NCBI GenBank assembly: GCA_910584615.1
Contig: CAJUAM010000006.1
Location: forward strand, 1-64,000
Direction of reading: 5' to 3'
Length of the DNA stretch: 64,000 bases
Source: an uncultured Dorea sp.
Lineage (GTDB): Bacteria; Bacillota; Clostridia; Lachnospirales; Lachnospiraceae
The position numbers and the translations under genes are program-made. The stretch's first letter is position 1; each line of letters opens with the position of its first letter. Under the pieces are notes generated by a model, which was not told the DNA's origin, ran no database searches, and saw only the letters and a list, made by a program, of their open reading frames with translations. Positions 35,872 through 45,209 of the stretch are shown here, one piece after another.

Positions 35872-36656
35872 CAGATTTCCACCTCCGTCGCTAAAAATAC
35901 CGGACCATCTTTACAGATACGCTTATTTTTTACATTGCTGTGAGAATCCTTCTCCTTCGACCGGCATACACAGCCAAGGCACGCACCGATCCCGCATGCC
36001 ATTCTCTCCTCCAAAGATATATAGCATTCAATGCAGTTTTTCCCGGCAAACTCTTTGATTGCCCGGAGCATCGGAGCCGGTCCGCAGGCATAGATCACAT
36101 CCGCGGTCAAATCATTTTCACGAATCGCATCCATGACATTACCTTGTGTTCCCACACTTCCATCTTCGGTGGAAATATACAGCTGTCCGGCTTTTTTTAA
36201 CTCATCCTCTAAAAATGTATACCTGTCGCGGTATCCTATGACAATCTGTTTCCTCTCACAATCCATCTGCTTTGCCAGCTCAAGGATCGGCGGAACACCA
36301 ATTCCGCCCCCCATCAGAAATACTCTTTTCCCTTTTGCGCGCTCAAGAGGAAATCCATTGCCAAGCGGTCCTAAAATCCTTAACGTATCTCCCGCCTGCA
36401 TTTTCGAAAACTGTCTGGTCCCTGTATTCTCTCCGGTCACCCGGTATACGATCCTCAGGCTGCTGTTTTCCTTATCTATCTCGCAGATACTCACCGGTCT
36501 TGGAAGAAGCTTGACCGCATCATTGGTATACAAAGACAAAAACTGCCCCGGCCTGGCCAGATCTGCCGACTTTGTCCTGATCCACATACTAAAAATACCT
36601 TCTGCAAGACATTCCTGTGAAATGATCTCCACTGTTTCTACTTTTCTATCCGCCAT
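35871..36656 (-). CDS. pyrK: Dihydroorotate dehydrogenase electron transfer subunit
   Basis: A 261-residue ferredoxin-reductase-like subunit. It has an FAD domain with LLPRPVSICEID, an NAD domain with LMGGGIGVPPILELA, and a C-terminal [2Fe-2S] site CGIGACLGCVC with a further Cys at the KRICKDGPVF segment. Forms a heterotetramer with PyrD. 21 nt after pyrF. Confidence 0.95.
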   Translation of the reverse strand: MADRKVETVEIISQECLAEGIFSMWIRTKSADLARPGQFLSLYTNDAVKLLPRPVSICEIDKENSSLRIVYRVTGENTGTRQFSKMQAGDTLRILGPLGNGFPLERAKGKRVFLMGGGIGVPPILELAKQMDCERKQIVIGYRDRYTFLEDELKKAGQLYISTEDGSVGTQGNVMDAIRENDLTADVIYACGPAPMLRAIKEFAGKNCIECYISLEERMACGIGACLGCVCRSKEKDSHSNVKNKRICKDGPVFLATEVEI

Positions 36657-36677
36657 ATTCTTCTCCTGACATCTTAC

Positions 36678-37604
36678 TTATCGGCTTTCAAGGGCTCCAT
36701 TAATGTCCGCGATCATATCTTCCACAGCCGCTCTTGACGCCTCGCCAAAGTTTTTGTCCCCAAATTTACTGTACTTCTCCTGCTTATACGCCGCAATAAT
36801 GCCCCTTGAAGAATTCACGATCGCGCCAAGCCCATCTTCATTAAAGAAATGCACCAGATCGGCGCCTTTTCCTCCCTGCGCGCCGTATCCGGGTACGAGG
36901 ATGTAAGATTTCGGCATAACTTTTCTAAGGGCTTTACCCATTGCCGGATAAGTTGCCCCAACTACTGCCCCGATGTAGCTGTAATCTTCACCCATACAGG
37001 AAGCTCCCCACTCGGCGACCTTCTCGCCTACCAGTTCGTAGAGAGGTCTCTTATCAATCATCTGGTCCTGGAATTCACCGCTGGAGGGATTGGACGTTTT
37101 CACAAGAATAAACAGTCCTCTTTTTTCCTCTTCGCACACCTTAATAAACGGATTCACCCCGTCTGATCCAAGATATGGATTCACTGTTATAAAATCCTCG
37201 TCAAAAGGCGTATAGGACTTACTGCCCACCTGCACTTTTCCAATATGTCCTGCTGCATATGCCGCAGAAGTAGAGCCAATGTCTCCTCTCTTAATATCTC
37301 CGATCACAACCAGATCTTTCGCTTTACAGTAATCCACCGTCTTTTTGAACGCCATGATTCCCGGAATCCCAAATTGCTCATACATAGCGATCTGGGGCTT
37401 GACTGCCGGGATCACATCATATGTCTTATCTACGATCTCTTTATTAAACTGCCAGATCGCCTCGCCGGCACCTTCAAGCGTCTCACCATACTCCGCGAAA
37501 GCTGCTGCTTTTATATGCTCTGGTATATAGCTTAACATCGGATCTAAACCTACTACGATGGGCGCTTTTGTCTTTTTAATCTTTGAAATCAATTTATTGA
37601 TCAA
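36678..37604 (-). CDS. pyrF: Orotidine 5'-phosphate decarboxylase, TTG start
   Basis: A 308-residue enzyme of the longer, type 2 OMP decarboxylase subfamily, making UMP from OMP. It has VVGLDPMLSYIP, the catalytic VIGDIKRGDIGSTSAAYA and VPGYGAQGGKG. I start it at the TTG at 37604, eight bases after GGGAGG, because the longer reading to 37664 overlaps pyrC and has no ribosome site. 25 nt after pyrC. Confidence 0.93.
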   Translation of the reverse strand: MINKLISKIKKTKAPIVVGLDPMLSYIPEHIKAAAFAEYGETLEGAGEAIWQFNKEIVDKTYDVIPAVKPQIAMYEQFGIPGIMAFKKTVDYCKAKDLVVIGDIKRGDIGSTSAAYAAGHIGKVQVGSKSYTPFDEDFITVNPYLGSDGVNPFIKVCEEEKRGLFILVKTSNPSSGEFQDQMIDKRPLYELVGEKVAEWGASCMGEDYSYIGAVVGATYPAMGKALRKVMPKSYILVPGYGAQGGKGADLVHFFNEDGLGAIVNSSRGIIAAYKQEKYSKFGDKNFGEASRAAVEDMIADINGALESR

Positions 37605-37629
37605 TTGTTTTTCCTCCCAACTTTTAGTG

Positions 37630-38913
37630 TCACTTTGCTGCCTCATATACGATCTTGCCGTCAACTAACGTATACATCACTTCGCCGTTAACCTCAAAAC
37701 CATCAAAAGGCGTATTTTTTCCTTTGGATACAAAACTTTCCTTATCAATCTGGTATACCCTGTCCGGATCAAAAATGACAATATCCGCAATCTTTCCCTC
37801 TGACACAGACCCTTTTTCTGAAAGACCCAGTATCTTTGAAGGATTATAACTCATCTTTTCTGCCATATCCATCACGCTTAAAATGCCTGGCTTTACAAGA
37901 TAAGTATAGGTAAGAGCAGCACTCGTCTCAAGCCCTACGATACCAAATGCCGCCTGAGCCATTGACTTGTCCTTTTCGTCTGCGGCATGAGGCGCATGAT
38001 CAGTAGAGATGACATCCATAACCTTGTTTTTCAGTCCTTCTCTTAACGCTTCCACATCTGCTCTGCTTCTCAGCGGAGGGTTCATCTTATAATTGCCGTC
38101 ATCCTCCCGGATATCGTCTGATGTCAGCACAAAATGGTGGGGGCAGACTTCACCTGTCACAGGCAGTCCTGCATTTTTAGCTGCTGCCACCATTTTAACA
38201 CTATCTGCTGTAGAGCAGTGGCACAGGTGGAGCCGTACTCCCGTTTCCTTCGCAAGCAGGATATCCCTCGCCGTGATCACATCCTCTACAGAATTAGTAA
38301 TCCCCTTAAGACCGAGCCGCGCGGCATTCTCATCTGCGTTCATGACACCGCCCTCTACCATAGTTATATCCTCACAGTGGGCAAACACCGAAAGTCCATT
38401 CTCTTTTGCAAGCTTCATACCCTTACGGTATAAAGAAGCATTCATGACAGACTTACCGTCTTCACTGATGGCATGACACCCGGCTGCCGCCATTCCTTCA
38501 ATATCCGACAGTTCTTCTCCAAGCTGGCCTCTGGTAACCGCGCCTATCTGTATTACATTCACCAGACATTCTTCTTTCGCTCTTTCATGGACCCTGGCTA
38601 CCTTTTCCCCGTCGTCAATAACCGGCTTCGTATTAGGCATGGCGCATACTGTCGTCACTCCGCCTCTGGCTGCCGCCTTCCCCCCCGTTTCAAGTGTCTC
38701 CTTATATTCAAGCCCCGGGTCGCGAAGATGTACATGCAGATCAATAAATCCCGGCAGCACATAACAGCCGGCAGCATCGATGACTTTCTCTGCTTTATCC
38801 GGAAGACTTTCTGCCACCTTCCTGATACGGCCGCCTTCTATCAACACATCAAAGCAGCCTTTTTTCCCGGTCAATGGATCTGCCACATATCCGTTTCTGA
38901 TCAGAATCTTCAT
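37630..38913 (-). CDS. pyrC: Dihydroorotase
   Basis: A 427-residue class I dihydroorotase cyclising carbamoyl-aspartate. It has the zinc-binding DLHVHLRDPG, a probable carboxylated Lys region, and STDHAPHAADEK with the catalytic Asp. First gene of the pyrC-F-K-D operon. pyrB and pyrAA/AB are not in the window. No PyrR attenuator structure was recognised in the short upstream gap. Confidence 0.95.
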   Translation of the reverse strand: MKILIRNGYVADPLTGKKGCFDVLIEGGRIRKVAESLPDKAEKVIDAAGCYVLPGFIDLHVHLRDPGLEYKETLETGGKAAARGGVTTVCAMPNTKPVIDDGEKVARVHERAKEECLVNVIQIGAVTRGQLGEELSDIEGMAAAGCHAISEDGKSVMNASLYRKGMKLAKENGLSVFAHCEDITMVEGGVMNADENAARLGLKGITNSVEDVITARDILLAKETGVRLHLCHCSTADSVKMVAAAKNAGLPVTGEVCPHHFVLTSDDIREDDGNYKMNPPLRSRADVEALREGLKNKVMDVISTDHAPHAADEKDKSMAQAAFGIVGLETSAALTYTYLVKPGILSVMDMAEKMSYNPSKILGLSEKGSVSEGKIADIVIFDPDRVYQIDKESFVSKGKNTPFDGFEVNGEVMYTLVDGKIVYEAAK

Positions 38914-38985
38914 ATATGCTTTCCTTTCCCTGTTTTATGATACATTTTACTATATATCTTATGATATTCTAACATATGGCAAGAT

Positions 38986-39016
38986 AAAAGGGAATGCACA
39001 TTTCGCATTCCCTTTC
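38986..39016 (-). terminator. Terminator of the ftsE-ftsX-M23-ctpA unit
   Basis: A perfect 11-bp stem AAAGGGAATGC with GCATTCCCTTT and a 7-nt loop, 32 bases after the ctpA stop. On the minus strand the stem ends in a T-run (CCCTTTTATC). Confidence 0.82.
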
Positions 39017-39047
39017 TATAATTCGTGTCTGGATTTTTTACAGATAT

Positions 39048-40229
39048 CTACAGCTTTTTCTTTAATTCCTTTACAGCTGTCTCAAGCTGATTATCCGCCT
39101 CCGGGTTTTTCTCGTCTGGTTCATACTCTACTTTCACATCCGGAGTAATCCCTGTTCCATTGATATTGCGCCCTTTCGGCGTATAATATTCCGCGATCGT
39201 AAGCTTTACACAGGTTCCGTCCCGCAGATCAAATATCTGCTGCACTACACCTTTTCCATAAGTCTGTGTACCCACGATCTTTCCAAGGCCATAGTCCTGG
39301 ATCGCTCCGGCATAGATCTCTGACGCGCTGGCGCTGTTTCCGTTCACCAGCACTGTCATAGGCAGAACAAACTGATTTTCTTCATCAGAGGTCATCTCAC
39401 GCTTCTCACCCTTTTTGTCCTGCGTATAGACGATCAGTCCCTTCGGCAGCATCAGATCAAGTATATCACACACTGTATTCAGGTTTCCTCCGGGGTTGCC
39501 CCTAAGATCCACCACCAGCGCTTTCATTCCCTGTCCTTCCAGATCATTAAGCCCTTTCACATACTGGTTATAGGTAACTGAATCAAACTCACTGACAGCC
39601 AGATAACCGATATCATCCTCTAACATCCTCGTCTGTACCGTCTGTGTCTCAATCGTATCCCTGACCGCGACTACCGTCACTTCTTCCCTTTTGGCACCCC
39701 TAAGTACAGACAACTCAACTTCAGTACCCTTATCACCCCGGATCCTGGATACCACCTCTGTAAGATCCTCGCCTGTAACTTCCTTGCCTTCTACTTTATA
39801 GAGAATATCTTCATCCTTAAGTCCGGCCTTCATAGCCGGAGACCCCTCGTATACATGCGTCAGCACAATGATCCCGCTGTCTTTGCTCTGGGTCATTACG
39901 GCACCTATACCGCTGTACTCGCCCTCTGCCGACTCCATAAATGCTTTAGTATCTTCTGCATCATAATAGACAGAATAAGGATCATCAAGTCCACCGATAT
40001 ACCCTTCGTACAGACCCTCTTTTAGCTTTTTTTCATCTACCTCTCCCAAGAAACTTTCCTCTATAAGACTGTGCAGAATACTAAGCTTTTGTTCTGTATC
40101 CGAAGTTACTGTCTTGTTCCCTTTGGAAACTATATTTGCCTTTACCCCGCAGGAAACAACTCCTATTACCAGCAATATAGCAAGGGCGCCGCAAAACGCC
40201 CCTTTTAAAAAACTTTTTCTGTTATCCAT
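39048..40229 (-). CDS. Carboxyl-terminal processing protease, S41 family
   Basis: A 393-residue membrane-anchored serine protease. It has an N-terminal anchor (residues 8-30), a PDZ domain (about 95-180, with YSGIGAVMTQ and GLKDEDILYKVEG) and the S41 catalytic core with VNGNSASASEIYAGA (Ser) and GTQTYGKGVVQ (Lys). It trims exported proteins outside the membrane. 15 nt after the M23 peptidase gene, suggesting that it processes a cell-wall hydrolase or FtsEX partner. Confidence 0.92.
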   Translation of the reverse strand: MDNRKSFLKGAFCGALAILLVIGVVSCGVKANIVSKGNKTVTSDTEQKLSILHSLIEESFLGEVDEKKLKEGLYEGYIGGLDDPYSVYYDAEDTKAFMESAEGEYSGIGAVMTQSKDSGIIVLTHVYEGSPAMKAGLKDEDILYKVEGKEVTGEDLTEVVSRIRGDKGTEVELSVLRGAKREEVTVVAVRDTIETQTVQTRMLEDDIGYLAVSEFDSVTYNQYVKGLNDLEGQGMKALVVDLRGNPGGNLNTVCDILDLMLPKGLIVYTQDKKGEKREMTSDEENQFVLPMTVLVNGNSASASEIYAGAIQDYGLGKIVGTQTYGKGVVQQIFDLRDGTCVKLTIAEYYTPKGRNINGTGITPDVKVEYEPDEKNPEADNQLETAVKELKKKL

Positions 40230-40244
40230 CCTTACTTCCTATTC

Positions 40245-41465
40245 TCACATATAATTCATTGGATTCACCGGCACACCGCCAGACATTACCTGAAAATGCA
40301 GATGAGGTCCTGTAGAATTTCCGGTTGTTCCTACCGCGCCGATATTCTGACCCTTAGAAACCTTCGTTCCTGCACTTACAAATAATCTGCTGCAATGCAT
40401 ATAATATGTCTGAAGACCATTTCCATGGTTGATAACGATCATATTACCAGCCTTACCGCTGTATCTTGAAGATGTAACTGTTCCTGCCGCTGCCGCATAG
40501 ATCGGCGTTCCTGTAGGAGCCGCGAAATCCGTACCCTTATGGTTCGTACTTGCCCCTCTCAGAGGTGCCTTACGATAACCAAATGTACTGGAAATACGTG
40601 TATATCCCGGACATGGATGAGTAAATGTCCCATTACCGCTTACGACACTTTCCCCAGCGCTGCCGCTAGAAGCTACAGAATTGTTCTTTGCTGCTTCCGC
40701 CTCTGCTGCTGCCCGCGCAGCCGCCTCTTTTGCCGCCGCTTCCGCCTCTGCTTTCTTCCTTGCCGCATCTGCTGCCGCTTTTGCTGCCGCCTCAAGCTTC
40801 TGCACTTTTTCAGCGTTGGAATTGATCTCCTCTTTTAAGCCGTCAATCTCTTCCATCTTGCTGGCTAACAAAGCCTGCAAGTTTCCCTGCTTTTCAATCA
40901 GCTCATCCTGCATAGCCTCCATCTCATCCTGTTCTTTCTGAAGAGCTGCTTCCTGTTCTTCCACCTCTTTGACAATCTGCTTATACTTAACAAGCATATC
41001 CCTGTCATAGTCAGAAATTGATGAAATGTATTCCGTCTTGTTCAGAAAATCGCTGAGATCCTTCGCTTCAAACAAAATCTCGACAAATTGACCATTGCCA
41101 TTCTCATACATGTATTTGATTCTCTTCTTCATGCTCTCATACTGGTCATTCTCGTCTACCCTTGCCTGAATAAGTTCATCCTCTTTCAGTGAGATCTCCT
41201 CTTCTTTTTTTAAGATTTTTTCTTCTATCTCACTGATCTCTGCCAAAAGCGCATCTAATTGTGCCGTTAATGTCTGCTTCTCTGTCTCCGCCTGCTCTTT
41301 TTGTTCCTTTAACTCTTTGCTTTCCTCCTTCGCTTTATCTGCTTTTTCTTTTGCTTCCTCAGCTTCTTTTTTTGCTTCACTCGCACTCGAAGCTTCCGAC
41401 GTAAAAACCATTCCAAAACAAAGAGTTCCTACAAGCAAGAGACTCACTAATTTCTTCCCTCGCAT
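40245..41465 (-). CDS. M23 peptidoglycan hydrolase with coiled coil (EnvC/PcsB-like), probable FtsEX effector
   Basis: A 406-residue secreted protein with a signal peptide (LVSLLLVGTLCFGMVFT then EASSA), a long coiled coil (about 28-260, with an Ala/Glu-rich AEAAAKEAAA repeat), a Ser/Gly linker, and a C-terminal LytM domain with the zinc ligands in HKGTDFAAPTG and GPHLHFQV. Located 26 nt after ftsX. In other bacteria FtsEX binds such a coiled coil and switches on the hydrolase for septum splitting, which is the likely role here. Confidence 0.9.
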   Translation of the reverse strand: MRGKKLVSLLLVGTLCFGMVFTSEASSASEAKKEAEEAKEKADKAKEESKELKEQKEQAETEKQTLTAQLDALLAEISEIEEKILKKEEEISLKEDELIQARVDENDQYESMKKRIKYMYENGNGQFVEILFEAKDLSDFLNKTEYISSISDYDRDMLVKYKQIVKEVEEQEAALQKEQDEMEAMQDELIEKQGNLQALLASKMEEIDGLKEEINSNAEKVQKLEAAAKAAADAARKKAEAEAAAKEAAARAAAEAEAAKNNSVASSGSAGESVVSGNGTFTHPCPGYTRISSTFGYRKAPLRGASTNHKGTDFAAPTGTPIYAAAAGTVTSSRYSGKAGNMIVINHGNGLQTYYMHCSRLFVSAGTKVSKGQNIGAVGTTGNSTGPHLHFQVMSGGVPVNPMNYM

Positions 41466-41491
41466 TTATATATCCCCCTAAATTAAATGTA

Positions 41492-42400
41492 TTATACCCG
41501 CAGATGTTTATGAATGGTGAAGAAACTTCCTACAAAACCGATTCCTACGCCAAGCGCTATCCCTACCGGAAGCAGTGTCCTGTATACGTTCGTTACCGGA
41601 AGGAATGTAATGATATTATTCAAAAGACTAAACTTAGTCATAATATATGCCACTGCTTTGTCATACATGAAAAACAGCATGACCAGCGGAATGATCGCGC
41701 CTACAATACCGATCAGCAGACCTTCTATTACGAACGGCGCGCGGACGAATCCATCCTTCGCCCCTATATATTTCATGATCGCGATCTCTTCCCGGCGCAC
41801 TGTGATACCCATTGTTACGGTATTGCTGATCAGGAAGATAGATACCGCCAGCAGAATCAGGATAATTGCCGCGGACACATAATACATCAGCTTATTCATA
41901 CTGGTGAGTGTCTTCGCCACAACATCCGATTTATTAACTTTACGTACTCCCTCCAGTCCTTCCGCGAAAGCAACTACTTCTTTCTGCTTTGCCACATCGT
42001 CCATCAGGACTTCATAGCTGTCCGAACTGGCTAACGGGTTATCATTCTTAAATCCTTCTGCTGCATCCTTAGACTCTCCAAAGTAATCGTCCTGGAACTT
42101 TTCCCATGCATCCTCAGCACTGATATAGTTAACCTTAAGAACCCCTTCTTTGTTCTCTAGCTGTTCACCTATTCCATCCTTCTGCTCCTGCGTGGCATCA
42201 TCATTAAAAAACACAGTGATCGCCACGTCCTTTTCCGCTTCTTCCACTATGTAGTTCAAATTAACTATAATTGCGTAAAACAAACCGAACAGGAAAATAC
42301 AAGCTGCCATCGTCGCAATGGATGCGATAGAAAACATCTTATTCCTGCCTATATTCTTTACCCCTTGTTTCATAGAATATCCAAATGTACTAATTCTCAT
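41492..42400 (-). CDS. ftsX: Cell division protein FtsX
   Basis: A 302-residue membrane protein with four spans. An N-terminal span (about 20-45) is followed by an extracellular domain (about 50-165) that would bind the M23 hydrolase, then three C-terminal spans. The start at 42400 lies seven bases after GGTGGG and overlaps the ftsE end by 11 nt, so the two are coupled. The ATG at 42412 is too close to that site. Confidence 0.95.
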   Translation of the reverse strand: MRISTFGYSMKQGVKNIGRNKMFSIASIATMAACIFLFGLFYAIIVNLNYIVEEAEKDVAITVFFNDDATQEQKDGIGEQLENKEGVLKVNYISAEDAWEKFQDDYFGESKDAAEGFKNDNPLASSDSYEVLMDDVAKQKEVVAFAEGLEGVRKVNKSDVVAKTLTSMNKLMYYVSAAIILILLAVSIFLISNTVTMGITVRREEIAIMKYIGAKDGFVRAPFVIEGLLIGIVGAIIPLVMLFFMYDKAVAYIMTKFSLLNNIITFLPVTNVYRTLLPVGIALGVGIGFVGSFFTIHKHLRV

Positions 42401-43076
42401 TATTATACCCACCTTTTTTCTCGTCGCTTACGATAACTCCCTTTTTCATCGTAATAACGCGCTTCTTCATCTCGTTTACAATCTCTTGGTTATGCGTGAC
42501 AACCAGCACTGTCGTCCCTCTGTCATTGGCTTCTTCCAAAAGCTTCATAATTTCCCATGAATTCGTCGGGTCAAGGTTCCCGGTAGGCTCATCTGCCAGA
42601 AGTATTGCCGGTTCATTCACAATCGCCCTCGCAATAGCCACCCTCTGCTGCTCTCCGCCAGATAATTCCTTCGGAAATGACTTGTATTTCTGTGCAAGTC
42701 CTACCAGCGACAACGCTGCCGGTACTTTCTTTTTGATTATCCTGCCCGGTGTCTCTGTAACTCTCTGGGCAAAAGCAATATTCTCATAGATATTACGGTC
42801 TTTTAAAAGCCGGAAATCCTGAAATACGACACCGATCGCCCTTCTGTACATCGGTATCTTCCTATGCCTCATCTTATTCAGATTCTGCCCGTTTACAACG
42901 ATCGTGCCTGACGTTGGATCAAGTTCCTTCATGATCAGCTTGATCAATGTTGATTTGCCAGAACCGCTGTCACCAACGATAAATACAAACTCACCCTGTT
43001 CAACTTTCAAATTAACGCCATTCAGGGCCGCAACCCCTTTTGAGTACTCTTTCTTTACGTCTCTAAATTCAATCAT
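42390..43076 (-). CDS. ftsE: Cell division ATP-binding protein FtsE
   Basis: A 228-residue ABC ATPase. It has Walker A GDSGSGKST, signature LSGGEQQRVAIARA and Walker B ILLADEPTGNLDP. With FtsX it transmits ATP hydrolysis across the membrane to an extracellular peptidoglycan hydrolase. 17 nt after a CdaR-like regulator gene. Confidence 0.96.
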   Translation of the reverse strand: MIEFRDVKKEYSKGVAALNGVNLKVEQGEFVFIVGDSGSGKSTLIKLIMKELDPTSGTIVVNGQNLNKMRHRKIPMYRRAIGVVFQDFRLLKDRNIYENIAFAQRVTETPGRIIKKKVPAALSLVGLAQKYKSFPKELSGGEQQRVAIARAIVNEPAILLADEPTGNLDPTNSWEIMKLLEEANDRGTTVLVVTHNQEIVNEMKKRVITMKKGVIVSDEKKGGYNNEN

Positions 43077-43093
43077 AATTTCCTCCTGATTAC

Positions 43094-44182
43094 TTAATAC
43101 TCCAATGACTCCATATACTTCATATACTTCACAACCATAAGTGCAATCTTAAAAGTAATGGCGTCTTCAAACACGCGCAGATCAAGCCCGGTGCTTTTCT
43201 GAAGCTTATCAAGCCGGTACACTAACGTATTGCGGTGAATGTATAACTGTCTTGACGTCTCAGAGACATTCAGATTGTTTTCAAAAAACTTATTGATCGT
43301 GATCAATGTCTCTTCGTCAAAATCATCCGGAGATTTCCCCTCAAAAATCTCACGTATGAACATCTTGCAGAGCGGAATCGGCAACTGGTAAATAAGACGC
43401 CCGATTCCAAGTGTGCTGTACGCGATCACACTTCTCTCACTAAAGAATATCTTTCCCACATCAAGAGCAAGCTTTGCTTCTTTATAGGATTTTGATACTT
43501 CTTTAATATCATTCACAACAGTTCCATATGCGATCAGGATATCTTCTTCCCCGTCATTCTTTAGTATGTCATAAATATTCTGGGCAATCCTTCCTAATTC
43601 TGCATAACTATCGTTCTCATCGACTTCCTTCACTATAATGATATTCTTTTCATCTACAGCCGTGACAAAATCTTTGGCCTTATTTCCGAGAAGTCCCCGC
43701 ACATTGTCGAGCGCGCTGCTGTCTTTCTCATTTTTTGTCTCAATAATAAAGATAACACGTCTGACTTCTGTGTCAATATGTAATTTTTTGGCTCGGTTAT
43801 AAATATCGACAAGCAAAAGGTTATCCAAAAGGAGATTTTTAATAAAATTATCTTTATCAAATCGTTCCTTATACGCAACCAGAAGATTCTGTATCTGGAA
43901 AACAGCAATCTTTCCCACCATATACACATCGTCTCCGCCGCCGTTCGCCATAAGAATATATTCCAGCTGATGCTCATCAAAAATCTTAAAGAACTGGTAT
44001 CCCTGTACGACCTGACTGTCTGCCGGTGAATTCACAAAAGATACGATTTCTTCTTCATAACTGCTCTGTTCGGAAAAGGTGCTTGCCAGAGATTTCCCGT
44101 CTGTGTCCATCACACTGAAGTCAATCCTCGAAATCCCTTTCAATCCTTCAATCGTACTTTGAAGTATTTGATTAGATATCAT
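43094..44182 (-). CDS. CdaR/PucR-type transcriptional regulator upstream of ftsE
   Basis: A 362-residue protein. The C-terminal PucR/CdaR helix-turn-helix (ENNLNVSETSRQLYIHRNTLVYRLDKL, residues about 305-332) is clear. The N-terminal third resembles a sensory domain, and the middle a GGDEF-like CdaR domain. Related proteins regulate sugar diacid or purine use; here the co-directional ftsEX operon is the candidate target, or the proximity may be conserved for other reasons. Ribosome site GGAGG. Confidence 0.82.
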   Translation of the reverse strand: MISNQILQSTIEGLKGISRIDFSVMDTDGKSLASTFSEQSSYEEEIVSFVNSPADSQVVQGYQFFKIFDEHQLEYILMANGGGDDVYMVGKIAVFQIQNLLVAYKERFDKDNFIKNLLLDNLLLVDIYNRAKKLHIDTEVRRVIFIIETKNEKDSSALDNVRGLLGNKAKDFVTAVDEKNIIIVKEVDENDSYAELGRIAQNIYDILKNDGEEDILIAYGTVVNDIKEVSKSYKEAKLALDVGKIFFSERSVIAYSTLGIGRLIYQLPIPLCKMFIREIFEGKSPDDFDEETLITINKFFENNLNVSETSRQLYIHRNTLVYRLDKLQKSTGLDLRVFEDAITFKIALMVVKYMKYMESLEY

Positions 44183-44284
44183 ATTCCATCTCCTCCACTT
44201 ATTTCAATATGCATTTTTCACAATAAAAAAATAATTCATTTTCTAAAAATGCACACTCTTAGGTTTTATATTAATATAAATTTA

Positions 44285-44327
44285 CAAAAAAATAAAGAGG
44301 AAATCACACGTTTTTGTTGATTTCCTC
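44285..44327 (-). terminator. Terminator of the GT26 glycosyltransferase gene
   Basis: A perfect 10-bp stem GAGGAAATCA with TGATTTCCTC and an 11-nt loop. On the minus strand it is followed by TTTATTTTTTT, a classical terminator. Confidence 0.88.
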
Positions 44328-44401
44328 AATTTTCTTGGTTTTTTCGACAAAAACCCAATGTACATAGTGACCAAAACCTGATTCTTATTATTTTCTTATG
44401 A

Positions 44402-45094
44402 TTAAAACTGCAGTGACTGGGCTTCCACTCTTTTCCTTTTTTCCATCTCTTTCTGAAAGACTTTTTTAATCACAAACTGCGTAAAACGGCTCTGCACGAC
44501 ACCTGTCTTATTCAGCGGAAGGATCTCTTTTCCCAGCCCCAGCCAGACATTAGCGTTTAGCACGCTCTTATTCTTCATCACAAAATCCTCCTGGAGAGGT
44601 GAAGACATCACAGAAATAACACAGTCAATATCCGCGCCATTGATCGCATTCACGATCATATCATCAGCACGGTCCTTAGCAGATACCTTCGCCATCCCAC
44701 CAATCTGGGCACCACGGCAATGATATTCCAGAAAGCGCAGAAATTCCTGCCCTTCTTCTTCAGTTTCCACAAGCAAGTATACTCTCTTGTGATTCTTACT
44801 GATATATCTCAAGAGCATCTTTAAAAAAGTACGCTCCCGTATCTCGCGCAGGCACCTCTTTTCCGCAATATCCGCCGATTCCAGAATCGTCGTGTCTCCT
44901 GCCAGCACAAGGTCAAAGCAGCCAATACCCCCTTTTAACTCTGTAACATCTCTCATCTGCATAAGGCTGTCCGCTGTTACCATCTCAATAATGCTGATAG
45001 GCTCTGACTGCATGGAATCAACAAATTCCTTCATCGCTTCCTTCGCTGTAAAATTATCTATGTCAATATCTAAAACATTAATCCTGCTGCTCAT
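44402..45094 (-). CDS. WecG/TagA/CpsF family glycosyltransferase (GT26)
   Basis: A 230-residue protein with GT26 features. FDLVLAGDTTILESADI resembles the N-terminal aglycone region, and a Rossmann-like part has RVYLLVETEEEGQEFLRFL, then CVISVMSSPLQEDFVMKN, with a C-terminal helix of FVIKKVFQKEMEKRKR type that contacts the membrane. The family transfers ManNAc or GlcNAc-type sugars to lipid-linked precursors of cell-wall glycopolymers. It stands alone with its own promoter and terminator. The start at 45094 follows GTGGAGAA; the longer reading overlaps the SASP gene. Confidence 0.82.
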   Translation of the reverse strand: MSSRINVLDIDIDNFTAKEAMKEFVDSMQSEPISIIEMVTADSLMQMRDVTELKGGIGCFDLVLAGDTTILESADIAEKRCLREIRERTFLKMLLRYISKNHKRVYLLVETEEEGQEFLRFLEYHCRGAQIGGMAKVSAKDRADDMIVNAINGADIDCVISVMSSPLQEDFVMKNKSVLNANVWLGLGKEILPLNKTGVVQSRFTQFVIKKVFQKEMEKRKRVEAQSLQF

Positions 45095-45133
45095 ATATTC
45101 TCCACTACTATACTCTACTTTATCGGTTTTTCG

Positions 45134-45162
45134 ATTATAGCAAAAGGACTTTCTATTTTCAA
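45134..45162 (-). promoter_or_regulatory. Promoter of the GT26 gene
   Basis: TTGAAA (45162-45157), a 17-bp spacer, perfect TATAAT (45139-45134), 39 bases before the start codon. Confidence 0.75.
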
Positions 45163-45209
45163 CAGATGTCAAAAATTTTTCACACTTATTAACATTCGTA
45201 ATAATTTTG

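Noticed and set aside
38675..38690. Run of seven C in pyrC as a contingency tract
   Set aside because: It is short, lies in an essential-pathway coding region, and seven bases is below the length usually prone to frequent slippage.
38914..38985. PyrR attenuator or riboswitch in front of pyrC
   Set aside because: The gap is only about 70 bases to the next terminator and holds no anti-antiterminator pattern.
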